Source of the DNA: Plectrocnemia conspersa
Lineage: Eukaryota; Arthropoda; Insecta; Trichoptera; Polycentropodidae
Reading direction: 5' to 3'
Assembly: GCA_009617715.1 (NCBI GenBank)
Contig: VTFK01000092.1
Location: 1,488,001 to 1,552,000 of the forward strand
Length of the DNA: 64,000 nt
The notes beneath the pieces are model-generated. The model was not told the origin of the DNA, searched no databases, and saw only the letters and a list, made by a program, of their open reading frames with translations. The translations under genes were made by a program, and so were the position numbers. Of the stretch, positions 22,340 through 33,460 are shown one piece after another; position 1 is the stretch's first letter, and each line of letters begins with the position of its first letter.

Positions 22340-23610
22340 TAATAAATTTCAGTGATCATTTTGTGTTTTTAAATTTACTGTAAATGTATAATTTATAAAA
22401 TTGCTCTAAAAAATCGATTTTTTCTGGTAACCCTAATAATATTTGAACGTTTCTTAAACATCATCACAAAAAAATTATATTCGGGAAAATTACATTTTAT
22501 TTGTTGTAATGATGATTTGCTTATTTATGGGTGACGCATATATGCGTCAATATTTTTTAAAAGATTTACCTGTTTGAAATACGATAAGCAATTTAGGTTA
22601 ACAATATTTTATGTTTGTTATTTTAATGTTTGTCAATAATGTGTATTTAAATAGATTTTTTTAAATGTATTATTATTATCAAAAGTCTAATTCTTTGGGT
22701 TAAAATTTCAAATAATAATTTTCATTGCAATAGAAGATAAGATAACTCGATTCAAATTTAGAATTATTCGCTGATTTTATATAATATAGTATATTTTTTA
22801 CTAAGAATAATTAACATTTAGTTTGAAAACCATTAAAAAAATGATTTTAAAAATTAAATTAAAATATTATGATTTACTTTAATATAACAAATCAATTCAC
22901 ATATTGTAGATATTACCAAAAAATGACGTCACCCGCATGTACGTAATAACCAAATTAAAAAACTAAGCTTTATATCATACAAAATTACAAAAATTAAAAT
23001 GCTTAATACCTTTAAGGTAAACAAAAATTAATACAAAAAAATCTACATATAAAAATAATTAGATAATAATTATGAATTTCTAAGATATAAAAAAAATTTG
23101 GAGATTCATAATTATTATCTAGAGGCTAAAACTTTGCTTTAAGTGCTAATTTAATAACTCACATATAACAATTTATTTGCATTATAAAATAAGATAATTC
23201 ATTTCAATTAAAACAATAAATACTTATTATGTAATATAGTCTGATTTTTTGGAAATCGTCTTGGCGAAATTGATTGTTTTGTACATAATTAATATTGAAC
23301 AAACATACATTCAAATAACAAAATATAAAATTTATTCACATATGGTAAAAAATGTTAAACCTAAATTTTTAATCGTATTTTTTTACAAAGAATGACGCAT
23401 ATATGCGTCACCCGCATTTAGGCAATAAGTTTCGCGAATGTATTTTTTGTGATGATGTTTAAGAAACGTTTATATATTATTAAGGTTAACAGAAAATAAT
23501 ATATAATTTACTTTTTAGGAGCCATTATAGAAATTATACATTCACGTTTAATTAAAAAACACAAAATAATTACTGACATTTATTAAAGCTACGGAACGTT
23601 TAATTAAATT
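22340..23610. repeat. Cluster of inverted and direct repeat units around an 18-bp palindrome
   Basis: A left arm (about 22340-22650) and a right arm (about 23290-23610) are inverted copies. They share TTTTGTGTTTTT, TGTATAATTT, the CGTTTCTTAAACATCATCAC block, the perfect palindrome TGACGCATATATGCGTCA (22532-22549 and 23393-23410), AATACGAT and AATTTAGG. A third, partial unit in the same orientation as the right arm begins near 22885. It carries TGACGTCACCCGCAT (22924-22938), the same junction lacking ten bases of the palindrome's centre. No protein is encoded. The structure could be a fold-back transposon or two head-to-head insertions of one repeat. Confidence 0.75.
23060..23121. other. Perfect 18-bp stem with 26-base loop
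   Basis: TAGATAATAATTATGAAT (23060-23077) has its exact reverse complement at 23104-23121. The stem lies inside the repeat cluster but is off its symmetry centre, so it is a separate structure. Its high A/T content weakens significance, but 18 perfect pairs at this spacing is unlikely by chance alone. Confidence 0.75.
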
Positions 23611-23929
23611 ACTCACTACAATTTTAGTTTAATTAAATTAAATATAAATTTAAAAAAGTTTAAAAAAAATCAAAATAATATCAGTAATATCTAATATACG
23701 CAAATTGATTTCACAACTTCTAAATTATATTGATTACTCAGAACTTAAAATAAATTAGAATTCAAAAAATTAAATGATAAAAAAAAGCGTTCGATCAGTT
23801 CTCTAAATAATCACTAATGTAAATATAAGTAGAATTTAAATAACTATTTCATAAACACATAAAAAGTACACAAGCACAATAGACGTGTGTTTTATTTTTA
23901 ATTTGTTCGTGTCTGGAAGGTCAGAGTTA

Positions 23930-24165
23930 GTGATTTTAATTTAGATCGATCATTATAGATTAAGATTTTTTAGATTTTTCCTAATCTCTCGGATAAATAT
24001 TGTGATGAATAATTAAAATAAGCGTGCATAGTTATTGATTATAAGCAGTTATAATTATTTTCAATAAATAAAATATATATCACTGAAATACTATTTGTAG
24101 TTGTTAATGGGCTAACGCCTGTCATGTTATAAAGGAATATTTACAATAAATAAATATACGTCTAT
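23930..24165 (+). repeat. Dispersed repeat ending in a LINE-type tail, copy 1
   Basis: The block with GTGATGAATAATTAAAA and TTATTGATTATAAGC matches 56594-56770 over about 140 bases. Both copies end in the same way: a degenerate version of the LINE 3' motif (here TTGTTAATGGGCTAACGCCTG, from 24101) and then an AATAAATA tail. I infer the 3' UTR of a LINE subfamily, or a non-autonomous element that borrows the LINE tail. The hairpin here is damaged by a short deletion. Confidence 0.6.
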
Positions 24166-25469
24166 ATATTATATATACATAGAGGAATTTAGTTATACAT
24201 CTGATTAAAATTTAAGTATTTAACTAGATTAATTTCGTTCATTTTATAGAGGTAGACCTCAATATTAAATATATCCTATTTGTATACATATAACATATAC
24301 ATACACACGTGCCAAGACATTGCGTATTACGTGACTCTTGATACGAATGTAAATTTCTCCAGAGGTTTGAATTATTTCAACGTTAATATTGCAAACTCTG
24401 CCAATTCTCACACCCCAGAAATTTAGGCTCGAAGTTTCTAAAAAAACAAAAAAAAAATAACGCTGTGTTATAAATCATGCACCACAGTTCATTAAGTAGT
24501 TTTTATTAGGAAAGACAATTTCATAAATTTCTATATCTCTATGACCTTATATCGCTAATCTCATCAGCTCAACAATGCGAGCCGGGAATTAAAAAACGGG
24601 TTGTATACACCAGGGAACAAGACCAGATGCGACCTTTGATATTTTTATCACAATAGAAGAAAAAGTGTGGCAATCTAGTTAATGATATTATATCTATACA
24701 TGCTTTGTATACAGGTGACGAGATTATCTGCGAGACAGATTAAAGGGTAAAAACGTTTTCATTTAGCTACCTAACTACCCTTGATTCAGATTAATGTTTA
24801 CGAAGTAATTTCATTCATAAGTACACAAATTAAATCTGCTGCGATTTGACTTTATTATGTTAATTAAGCCCGAAGGGCTTTGCCTTATTGGTCGAGTCGG
24901 TGTTTCGCAATTTTGCGGTTATGCGAAGTTTGCGTTATGCTTGTTTGCGAAATCTTACGATGGTCTTGATGGTATAATTTTGAGATGCAATGACCTACGT
25001 TTTATAGGTACTGTAATAACATTTTTTCATTATTATAAGAGGAATCTGATTAAGATAGATTCAATTTAGCCTATGCGGGTTTATTTGAACTATTTGGATT
25101 AAATGTACACATGGTTGGGTAAATTTTGCATGATAAGGGTTGAAGTTATAATCTCAAAGAAATTACTTGTTTGATCTTTAGAATCAGAGAATTGAAAGCA
25201 TGCGTTCAATCAGAAGCAGCGTAAGCACGTTAAAATATTAGTCAAGAGCAAATATATTACATATTAGCAAAATTTTGATTAAAATGGAATTTAATTAAAT
25301 AATTTCATACGCCTTTCTACAATATATTCAAGGTTAATACAATTATATAACCACAATATAATAGCTAAATACATATTTCTAATTGTGGCAGTATACATCA
25401 TATTTATTATTTAGGTCATTTCTTAAATTTAATTTTTTTATTGATTCAGAGGTTTAAGCAAATCAAATA
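24166..25469. other. AT-rich spacer with a small palindromic patch
   Basis: AAGCCC-GAA-GGGCTT forms a perfect 6-bp stem at 24866-24880, within a less AT-rich patch (24850-25000). The 70-codon frame there lacks any motif. At about 24560-24620 and 24700-24770 are short complex stretches without structure. Confidence 0.4.
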
Positions 25470-25640
25470 GCGTCGATCCTTTAAAGAGCGTAGTCGCAGT
25501 GGCGCAGGCGCTCTCTGTTTGAGGCAGACTTTTTACGACTGTCGGCTGGTATCTGTGGCGCAACTCTTTCATAGATGAATCAACTTCAAAAGTCGCTTAT
25601 ATTATCATTTATAAACTGTCTCCTCAGACGGGGATTTTTA
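25470..25640. other. GC-richer island
   Basis: A short CpG-containing patch with GTGGCGCAGGCGCTC (about 25499) and TCTGTGGCGCAAC. There is no coding frame and no complete tRNA fold that I can draw. It could be a repeat relic or a regulatory patch. Confidence 0.25.
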
Positions 25641-25939
25641 GGAACAAAATTTTAAGATTAAGATATTTTAATAAAAATACTTCACTGATGAGTTACCCCT
25701 TATCTCGTGTGAAAATGTTGATCGCTACAATATTAATTATGCAAAAACCATTTTAATATTTTTACATGTTGTTTAATATACAGGGGTAATCCAATTTTTC
25801 AAGTTCGGGGACATAAATATATTTATTCTAGAAATACTGTGATGTTCGAAACTTGATACTTTTTTAGAATTTCCTAAATAATTACCTGTTACCAGTGAAT
25901 AATGTGTTTATAAAAATCATAAGCCAAAATACAATAATA

Positions 25940-26770
25940 TTGCATTTAAAAGTAGATTTGATCAAGTTAAAAAATAAAATAAATTAACATTTAAAATATA
26001 AAATTTTAAGTTAGATTTTCTATATAACATTTTGCCAAATCGTCGCGAACTTTAAAAAAAATGAACGCAGAGAAAAATTCGTTAATATAACAGTGTAATT
26101 AAAAATATATTTTTTAAACCGAAATCAAAATAGTGTACTTAAAAGTATTGTGATTTATTATTTTTAATAAAAAAACGAAAGGCAAACTTTCTTTAATAAT
26201 ATTTAAAAAAATACTATTAGAAAATGCTAATATACTTTTAAAACTTTAAAAGAGTACACGTAGAAAAAATCTTAAATATAATAGTGGTATAAAAAATATA
26301 TTTTGCTAAACCGAAATACAAGTGTATCAAAAGTGCAAACTTTCTTAATTATACAAATAAAAAGTTATATTACATTTAAGAAAAAAAATACTACCAGTTA
26401 AAATAAGTTTCTGACGAAAACGTCTTGATTAAAAAAAACATTATAAAAGTGTTATAAAAAATATTTATAAGCCGAAATACAAGAACAGTTTATTCAAGAA
26501 TATCGTGATTCAATTTTTGTAAAAATAATAAAATAAAAGTTTGTCTTTCTTAAATAGATAAATTGAAAGTTAGATTACATTTCAAAGAATAAATACTTTT
26601 ACATAAAGTTAAAATATTTTTTTACTAAAACGTCGGGAACTTAAAAAAAACATTAAATTAAGGTTTATTTTTTTGATAAAAAATAAAAGTTAGACATTCT
26701 TAAATATCATTAAAAGTTAAATTAAAATTAAAAGAAAAATACTACTATATGAGGCTAAAATATGTATAAA
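25940..26770 (+). repeat. Degenerate tandem array, about 4 copies of a ~190-bp unit
   Basis: The landmark ACGTCGGGAACTTAAAAAAAA and its variants occur near 26041, 26237 (degraded), 26421 and 26631. A second landmark, CCGAAAT(A/C)CAA, is at 26119, 26311 and 26472. A third, AAAAGTTAGA(T/C), precedes each first landmark. Order and spacing are constant (about 160-210 bases per unit). Units differ by many substitutions and indels, so the array is old. It resembles a short satellite fragment. No frame is conserved between units. Confidence 0.75.
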
Positions 26771-27989
26771 AGTTGTTGAAGTAAGGCAGTGTTCTGGCTT
26801 ATATACCCTTGAGAATTAAGATAAAGTCTAATGTCCCTTTCAGTTATTAAACCTTCTGACTAATGTCAATAATTCAGAGCTAAACCAGCCAACAGATAAT
26901 ATCAGACTCTGGCGTGTAAAACGACGTAAAGAAAGTCCGTACAATTAAAACGTCGTCATTCTATGAAATGCGTAATCTGGGGATGCTGTGTTTGTAATTG
27001 TTCTGTAGAGATATTTACACCAAATATTATCTGTGTTACTTAAAGTTTAGTACACTTGTTAGAAAATTATAAATGGACCGTTAATAAACGTCGGCTCAAA
27101 TAAGCATAATTTTAATATGTTAAAAATATACATTGTTGCTTATAAAATCCAAATCAGTTGTATGAGTATGACCTAATATCGCGCAGTTTACAATTCTAAT
27201 AAAAAGCAAATTTCACTGAGTAATGAGAATATTTTCGATATCTTTGCGAAAACCGTCGTTTAATCAACAAACGTCGAGCTTAAGCTTGCAATGTGGCGCA
27301 AATTTGATTAAAATATTGTTACTACAATATTCTACTCAAAGAAAATGTCAAGGTAGTTTTTCCGACAGCATTTCTAGATACTTATAAACTGCAATTTTCT
27401 TATGATAGTGGAACGCTGCATTCAGTGGTGTATACAATTTAATTTGAAAGAAAATGCAGAGGTGCAATTGGAAAAACAATTTTAGGTATTATTAAAAAAA
27501 AATTATAATACAATATACAATATTATAATATTCATGGATCATAAATATGAAATACCTAATTGAGACTAATTTTATGTACTGTTTGGTTATTATTTAGTAT
27601 TATAGCAATCGTTACATATGTGTTATGTATAATACATATTAACTGATTCAAAGCGTTCACGTAGTATTTTACTTTTATTAACTATTTTGTCGTTTATGTT
27701 AGGTCAGTTGTTAACTTCCAGTTTTCATATAAATGGTTTATTGTCTAGGTAAGCTCTCTGTTGCTTTTTCAACAGGTACGAAGCTAGTAATATACAAAGT
27801 CATTCATACATAATAAAACACTGTCATTAATACAATAGACTTTCACGTCGAGCATTCTATACAAATTGGAAAATTTGTTCAATACACGTATGTAGGATTT
27901 TTTTGTTGCTGTAAATTACCATGCAAACCGTAATTTAGGGTTTCGTCGATAACATCGAATATTGACTTCGTGTCATGTCGCTTTATTTT
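26771..27989. other. Spacer, no gene seen
   Basis: Mixed A/T-rich DNA. Slightly complex patches (26760-27000, 27240-27300) contain no frame or repeat. It ends at the pyrimidine-rich stretch that precedes the possible exon at 28005. Confidence 0.45.
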
Positions 27990-28004
27990 TTGGTCATAGA
28001 GGGA

Positions 28005-28158
28005 ATGGATAAAAAAATGTCAACACGAATATTACACTCACGAATCACGCGCGAACCGTTCCGGTCTGTGAATCACAGCAGAGCTTCCCAAATATTCAAC
28101 GACGTCGACATACAAATGAGCGTTTCTCAATATGTGCATAGGTTACGCAACGAGAACG
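28005..28158 (+). CDS. Candidate coding exon, hypothetical protein
   Basis: A T-rich acceptor (TTTTTTGGTCATAG, AG at 27998-27999) is followed by an ATG at 28005 and 51 open codons up to a good donor, ACG|GTACGTG (GT at 28159-28160), leaving phase 1. The peptide starts MDKKMSTRILHSRITREPFR and contains FNDVDIQMSVSQYVHRL. It is basic, polar and less biased to A/T codons than the flanking DNA. Past the donor the frame becomes A/T-driven junk, which supports the exon limit. I recognise no family. A relic of a repeat or a chance frame is the alternative. Confidence 0.35.
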
Positions 28159-28360
28159 GTACGTGTTATTCGTACACAATATATTTTTTTTATCCTATAA
28201 AAAAAGTTATTAGAAAAATATATATGACCACGAATTATCTGTTTTGTTTAAATGAGATTAAAATAAACAATCCTCACAAAAAGAATGGATCAATTTTATG
28301 GTTTTATTTGTATTGCCTTTTATTATTAAAAAGTATTTTATATGATAATAAAGCTTTGAT

Positions 28361-31222
28361 ATAGAATTTTTAATCATATCCGACGGGCAGTATAATCCTT
28401 TTGCAAATTCAACATGGCTACCATTTTGAATCCCATCTACCGTGAAATGGTCGTTGTATTCCAGGATTAATTCCGGGATTTAATGAATTGGATTAACATT
28501 ATTACTGAGATAATTATACCCCTCGTTGATCACATCGCGTGCGAAATTATAATTTAACGAGAACCGTCGAAGCAGTCTATATTAATATTAATTTATGTTT
28601 AATAATATATTCAATCATTTGAGAGTAATAAATCACATGGGAACGTTTAAAGAACACGAGCTGGCATTCAAGTTGAGCCTAATGAGTGCAAAAGGTTAAA
28701 ACCTCAGTCATTGTCTTACTTACTCATACAACAAATTACCGTTTTAACCTTTCGAACTCTAAAGTGTTTACGCAATACGAATTATGAATATATTACAAAG
28801 ACTTTTTGTTTAGTCTCATACAAAAATATATTATTAAAGCTATTTCGCATATGTAGTACTTGATTTGTCAGCGTTGTTTCGCTTTGATTTCATATCTTAA
28901 AACTTCTGGGAAGCTGCATTTGAAGTTTCAATTCCATGCAAATTTATCAAACTCCGTTAGGAGAGAGTGAGCCGTAAGGTAATTTGGAATATGACAATTA
29001 TTTTAATATATCGTCATTATATACGAGGTGTGACAATTTAATTTCAGGAAAACCATAATTTATCTATCATGTTAAATGTTTATATTTATTCAAAGTAATA
29101 TCCATTTTAAAGTTACACAGAAAAAAGTTTTGAAAAACAGTTGACAAAGCGATTACATTTTTCTTAATAACTTCCACGTTCTGAAATCGTTTCACTTTGA
29201 GAACAGTTTTTTGCTTTAGGAAAAATAAGAAAGTCTGCCTGATGTCTATATTTTTTCATCAAAACTTATAAGCTATTATAATTTACTTTATATTAGATAA
29301 CCAAAAAAGTTTGTGTGGTTCTCGTTCGAAGCAATGACTATCATGTTTTTATAAAGTATATCATATACAATGTATATGTATAATATATACATATACAAAC
29401 AGAATACTTGATATTCAAATGTTTAGACAGTTAGTTAAATAGTATTTGTAATAATTTTAAATAAAATTATATTAAACTTTGATGAACTTAAAATATGTTG
29501 TGCCTGACAAAATTAAATCCATCTTAAATTGCAGATTTTAGATATTAGATGAAAAAAATAACAAATCGTTAAATGTACTGTTAAAACATTTCTAATTAAG
29601 CCAACTTCAACCGCTTCTAAGCGGGTGTTTTTAACGATAGGAACAATCAAAACAAAGTTAAGACCCAATTTGAGCTTTTTTTTTTAAATTTTAATATTCT
29701 TGAATATTCTGGTATGATATATCTTATAAACTAGATACTAAAAATTGAATATTTATAGTTTTACTATTTAATACTTGAGCTAGAATCTCGAATCATAAAT
29801 CACATATATATGTATATTTATACGTGAGTTATTCAAATCCTGATTTAAACTGTTAAAGACTGCAAATTTTGTCGTTAGATAGGCAAAAAATACGTTACTA
29901 AAAATCGCACAAAAACGGTTTAATAAATTTCTGTTTATTTATAAACTACTTAAAGATTCATTATGGTAAAAACATTATTAAAAATAAAATGTATCTGTGT
30001 TTTAACAATAGTAATAAAAAAACTGAAAACGTATTTGTTTGTCTAACAAAGCATTAGAGATTGGCAAAACACCCAGATTTGCACAATAGCCAAGCATACC
30101 TTCGAAAGTTTGTAATTACCACAAAACTCTATAAACCATTTCGTTGATAAGCTTCAAAACTAATGGTCTTAAGTCGAATTAGTATTGCTTGGACTATTTT
30201 TTGTTATAATCGGACTGTTGTCAAAAAAAAATACCTGATTTTGGTTTTCAATTTACCTTATCTTTTATTCGTTTAAAGTTCTTCGAAGGAATATCATAAA
30301 ATATGACATAAGATAACATAATTTGACGTACGGCAATCTTTCACCAGCAATCGTATCATCGGCGACTATAACGATGACTCTCAAACCATCAACTACCCGG
30401 AGAATTGTTATTTTTATACAGTGGATTGAAGCTGGTATTGTCCTTAACAGAGGACATACAAGTATGGTTAAAATTCGTCTGTAAAGGATGCGATACATTA
30501 TAATCAGTCAGGGGTAGTAAATCACAAAAAAGATATACAGAAAAAAATTGTACATTAGGATGGAAAATTCTACTTAAGTCTTCATATTCTCTAAATATTT
30601 TTCCAAGCAATTGTCCATATTTATAAATTTTAATTAAATTTAATCACTTTTGCTTTATTTTATTTTAAAGTTAAATCAGGTAGTTTATTGTATGTATTAT
30701 ATTATATATTTCAATAGTTTTGATAATAATTTATCTTTTAGTACAAATATTTATTACTTTTTTTTTGTCCCAAATGTATAATTATTTAGTTATTAATTTG
30801 TTTAATTCTAACTATAATTATTTTGTATATCATAGCAGAACTCCTCACAACAATAATAATAATATATATTAAAATAAAGTTTAATAGTATTATATAATAA
30901 ATAAAATTATTGATTATTATATATTAAATAAAACTAATGCTTAAAATTACAAAATTGTAGAGACGCGGATAAAAAAATGCCAATCTTTAAATTTTATCTT
31001 AAGAAACTCTATTTATAAAACGATGTTTTAAATATTCTTACAAATTTGCATATTCTATTCTTATGTTAAGAATTTTCATTATTTTATTTTGCATTTGAAA
31101 TCTTTTTTTCTATTGTTTCTAATGAAAAAACAAATTGTTGCACAGTGTTTCAATATATATTACCATAGTATATATATACAAATGTCACTGAGAATATTAA
31201 ATAAATATGTATATATTTTTGC
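28361..31222. other. AT-rich DNA with a spaced inverted repeat
   Basis: AAAGGTTAAAAC (28691-28702) is repeated inverted and exact as GTTTTAACCTTT (28741-28752). A small complex patch at 30320-30480 contains overlapping short frames on the minus strand that look like chance. The remainder, especially 30640-31200, is low-complexity A/T. Confidence 0.45.
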
Positions 31223-31410
31223 TTAACACTTTTATTGCCAAAATCTAAAATATCAATTCTCGCTACTTTGCTGAGAGTTGCTTGATCTGACGTCATCATT
31301 GAACATTTTTTATGGGCTATAATGTATTTGATTCATATGTAAATATTTTTTCAATTATTACATCGATTTTTAAATGGTAATACCAAAAACTTTGGCAACA
31401 AAAGGGTTAA
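31223..31410. mobile_element. TTAA-flanked MITE, 188 bp (piggyBac type)
   Basis: TTAA at 31223-31226 and 31407-31410 flanks a 16-bp TIR (left CACTTTTATTGCCAAA, right read backwards CCCTTTTGTTGCCAAA, two mismatches). TTAA duplication with CCC-type ends is the signature of piggyBac-superfamily insertion. The interior is short and non-coding. It lies only 16 bases left of the larger TTAA-type repeat. Confidence 0.8.
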
Positions 31411-31426
31411 ATATATGTGATATCAA

Positions 31427-32390
31427 TTACCCTTTTAGTGCTGGATTAATTTATACACATTTGTTGAATTGTTAATATACATGTGAGTTATTCCCCATAT
31501 TTTTGCATAATTATTCCTGTTTGTATTTATTTATTATCATTTTCTTTTGAATTGTATATATTGTATATCATTCTCAACTTTTTATTGCTTTGCTTTATTT
31601 TAAAACTTTTTTGTATTAGTATATTTTAATAATTTATTGAAACGCTTTTTTATTATTAAATTTCGTTAATTTATTTTTAATTTTTTTTTTCACAATTTTT
31701 TGAATTTTGTGGATTTTTTTATAGCAATTCAGAGGTCCTTAATATTTTTTTATAAAATTAATATAAAATATTTTTTGTTATGGATATTTATTTCGTACTC
31801 TTGTTTAATACTATTATTCAGGGCTGTGGATTCGTTGGAAAGTTTTCCCGACTCCGACTCTGAATTTAAAAATTTCGATAAGATAATCCTAAAATATTAA
31901 ATTTATTTATTTTTATGTAAATAACATAAAAAAAAAATTAATAATTTTTGGTATACAATTTACGTGATTTTAATATATATTTCTAAATATCATATGTGTA
32001 TGCTCCTGAATGTCATTCGCTTGGATTAGTGCCGTGCCATTGTATGTGTCTACGAGTGACTCCGCTGGCCGGTGGCTGGTCGGCTGTTGTTGAGTATTTG
32101 AATAAGTGTATAATAAATTTTGTTTACTTCATATTACTGACTTAAAACGCGAGTTGGTTTTGGTCGATTTTTTACGATATAATATAAAATGTTCCAACTC
32201 GAACTCCAACTCCGACTCCACAGCCCTGCTATTTTTTATAAAAATCATCCACATTATTTAGCAAACTAAAAAAAATATTATATGAATATACTACTTTTTA
32301 TTTTTTATTTATTATTTCTTCAGTAATATATGTAAATATGTAACTATCTGAAGTACTTCAATACAGTGAAAAATTGACCACTTAAACTCT
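31427..32390 (+). mobile_element. TTAA-type dispersed repeat P1, copy 1, interrupted by a hAT element
   Basis: The sequence from TTACCCTTTTAG onward matches the copies at 35070-35630 and 59917-60455. Shared landmarks in order are GGATTAATTTATACA, the CATAATTATT block, TATTTATTTATTA, TTTTATTGCTTTG, TTTTTGTATTAGTA, ATTAAATTTCGTTAATTTAT, TTTTTTATAAAATTAATATA and TTTATTATTTCTTCAGT. Between 31818 and 32229 it is split by another element, and the flanks rejoin to match copy 3 (TTTCGTACT... then CTATTTT-TATAAAAA). The right end is diverged and is set approximately. It has no coding capacity. The superfamily is inferred from the TTAACCC end of copy 2. Confidence 0.75.
31819..32228. mobile_element. 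hAT-like MITE, 410 bp, nested in P1 copy 1
   Basis: The ends CAGGGCTGTGGATTCG and, read backwards, CAGGGCTGTGGAGTCG form a TIR of about 16 bp with one mismatch. Flanks CTATTATT (31811-31818) and CTATTTTT (32229-32236) are an 8-bp duplication with one change. Subterminal sequence is rich in the GACTCCGACTCC word at both ends, a likely set of transposase-binding repeats. The core (about 32010-32180) is more complex but encodes nothing recognisable. Removing the element restores the P1 repeat, so it inserted after P1 did. Confidence 0.9.
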
Positions 32391-32453
32391 TTACTAAAAA
32401 AAAAAAAGATGATCTCAGTGATGTTATATTTTACTGGTACAAATATAATTTTA

Positions 32454-32483
32454 CTAACTAGGCCAGTTAACTGGCCTAGTTAG
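32454..32483. other. Perfect 30-bp palindrome
   Basis: CTAACTAGGCCAGTT is followed without a spacer by its exact reverse complement. The centre is GTTAAC and so carries a TTAA, the target of piggyBac-type elements. Perfect spacer-less palindromes of this size are unstable in replication, so it is likely recent. Confidence 0.95.
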
Positions 32484-32514
32484 AAATTATTTATTTTATT
32501 TGTTTATTTAAAAT

Positions 32515-32760
32515 TGATTCATAATTTCACTGGTCAATATCAGTGTAGCGTGGATAATCTGGTATACATACGTATGGAACATTTTAGCTTTAAGGTTATG
32601 TGTCGCTCTAAAACTATGTTTTAAAAATATAATTAACTGACAGGCATTAATAAAATTATATGCTGCGCTAACATGTTGATGAAACACAATTTAACAGCTT
32701 CGAAGTGTTCATTTGCTATTCAAATACAAATCTGGCCCAAACCTAAAATAGTATAACTTC
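32515..32760 (-). repeat. Dispersed repeat family R1, copy 2
   Basis: Read on the minus strand this runs AGGTTTGGGCC, then a GAATAGCAAATGAAC...TTCG...CTGTTAAATT block, GTTTCAT, GCGCAGCATATAA, a CAGTTAATTATATTTTT core and a CACTG...CAGTG ending. The same order occurs on the plus strand at 49880-50070 and 49440-49620, and partly at 8105-8270. No protein is encoded. Exact ends are not resolved. Confidence 0.55.
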
Positions 32761-32999
32761 CCCTTAACAATGCACCGGCTTACACATTAGCACGCGCGAT
32801 AATTAAGTTAAGAATAAAGGAAATTGCATCATACAACGATGGATTATATTTTTTCAATGAAATATGTTAATAAAATACATTTTGAGTATATTTTTAAAAA
32901 TAAACATGAACTTTGTATTCACTTTATATGCCGTGGTTTTTCATTATCTCAACTCTTGCTCAGTAGCACTTTGTCTTCTTAAAATGCTTAGATGTGTTT

Positions 33000-33460
33000 T
33001 TCAGCGGAAGACTTTTGTTTAAGTTTTTTTTTAATTTCACTGCATCAATTTGTGCAAACACGTCTTTAAAGCATTGCAAATATCCACCGCTTGCACAGAG
33101 GGTCTATTCTTGGCTTACTCACACAACACGAAACAATGACCCCGGGGTCGGGTCTGACCCCGGCCGCCAATGGACCACAATTAAGCCCCGTGCGTATACT
33201 CGTTGTATTTGTTGTATTGAATGCATTTTGATGTGGCTTCATTGCAAAATCTCAACCAATCGGGGCTTGTTCGGCTAATTACGATGTTCAACATCCTGAT
33301 TCACGTGCACCTTACCGTTGTACCAGAAGCCCACTAACCCGCAATGGTTCCTGATTAAACAATTCATGACATGAGACCGTGCGGTTTTGACACGACGCTC
33401 CGTTCGCGATATTGAAACTCGCGGTTGGGTAATTGGAGCCGTGTTGTGCTACAGGTTGAA
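33000..33460. promoter_or_regulatory. GC-richer island, possible conserved non-coding DNA
   Basis: This is one of the sharpest composition changes in the window. It includes the perfect palindrome GACCCCGGGGTC (33138-33149), a second GACCCCGG at 33156 and CpG-containing sequence through 33430. The 94-codon plus frame (32994-33278) has a patchy composition and no domain; it probably stays open because A/T stops are rare here. I read it as regulatory or an old repeat, not coding. Confidence 0.35.

Noticed and set aside
25780..25820. CAGGGGTAATCC word resembling a hAT terminus
   Set aside because: No inverted partner and no 8-bp duplication were found.
32994..33278. 94-codon plus frame in the GC-richer island
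   Set aside because: Stops are simply rarer there. The peptide has no domain and spans the palindromic GC tract.
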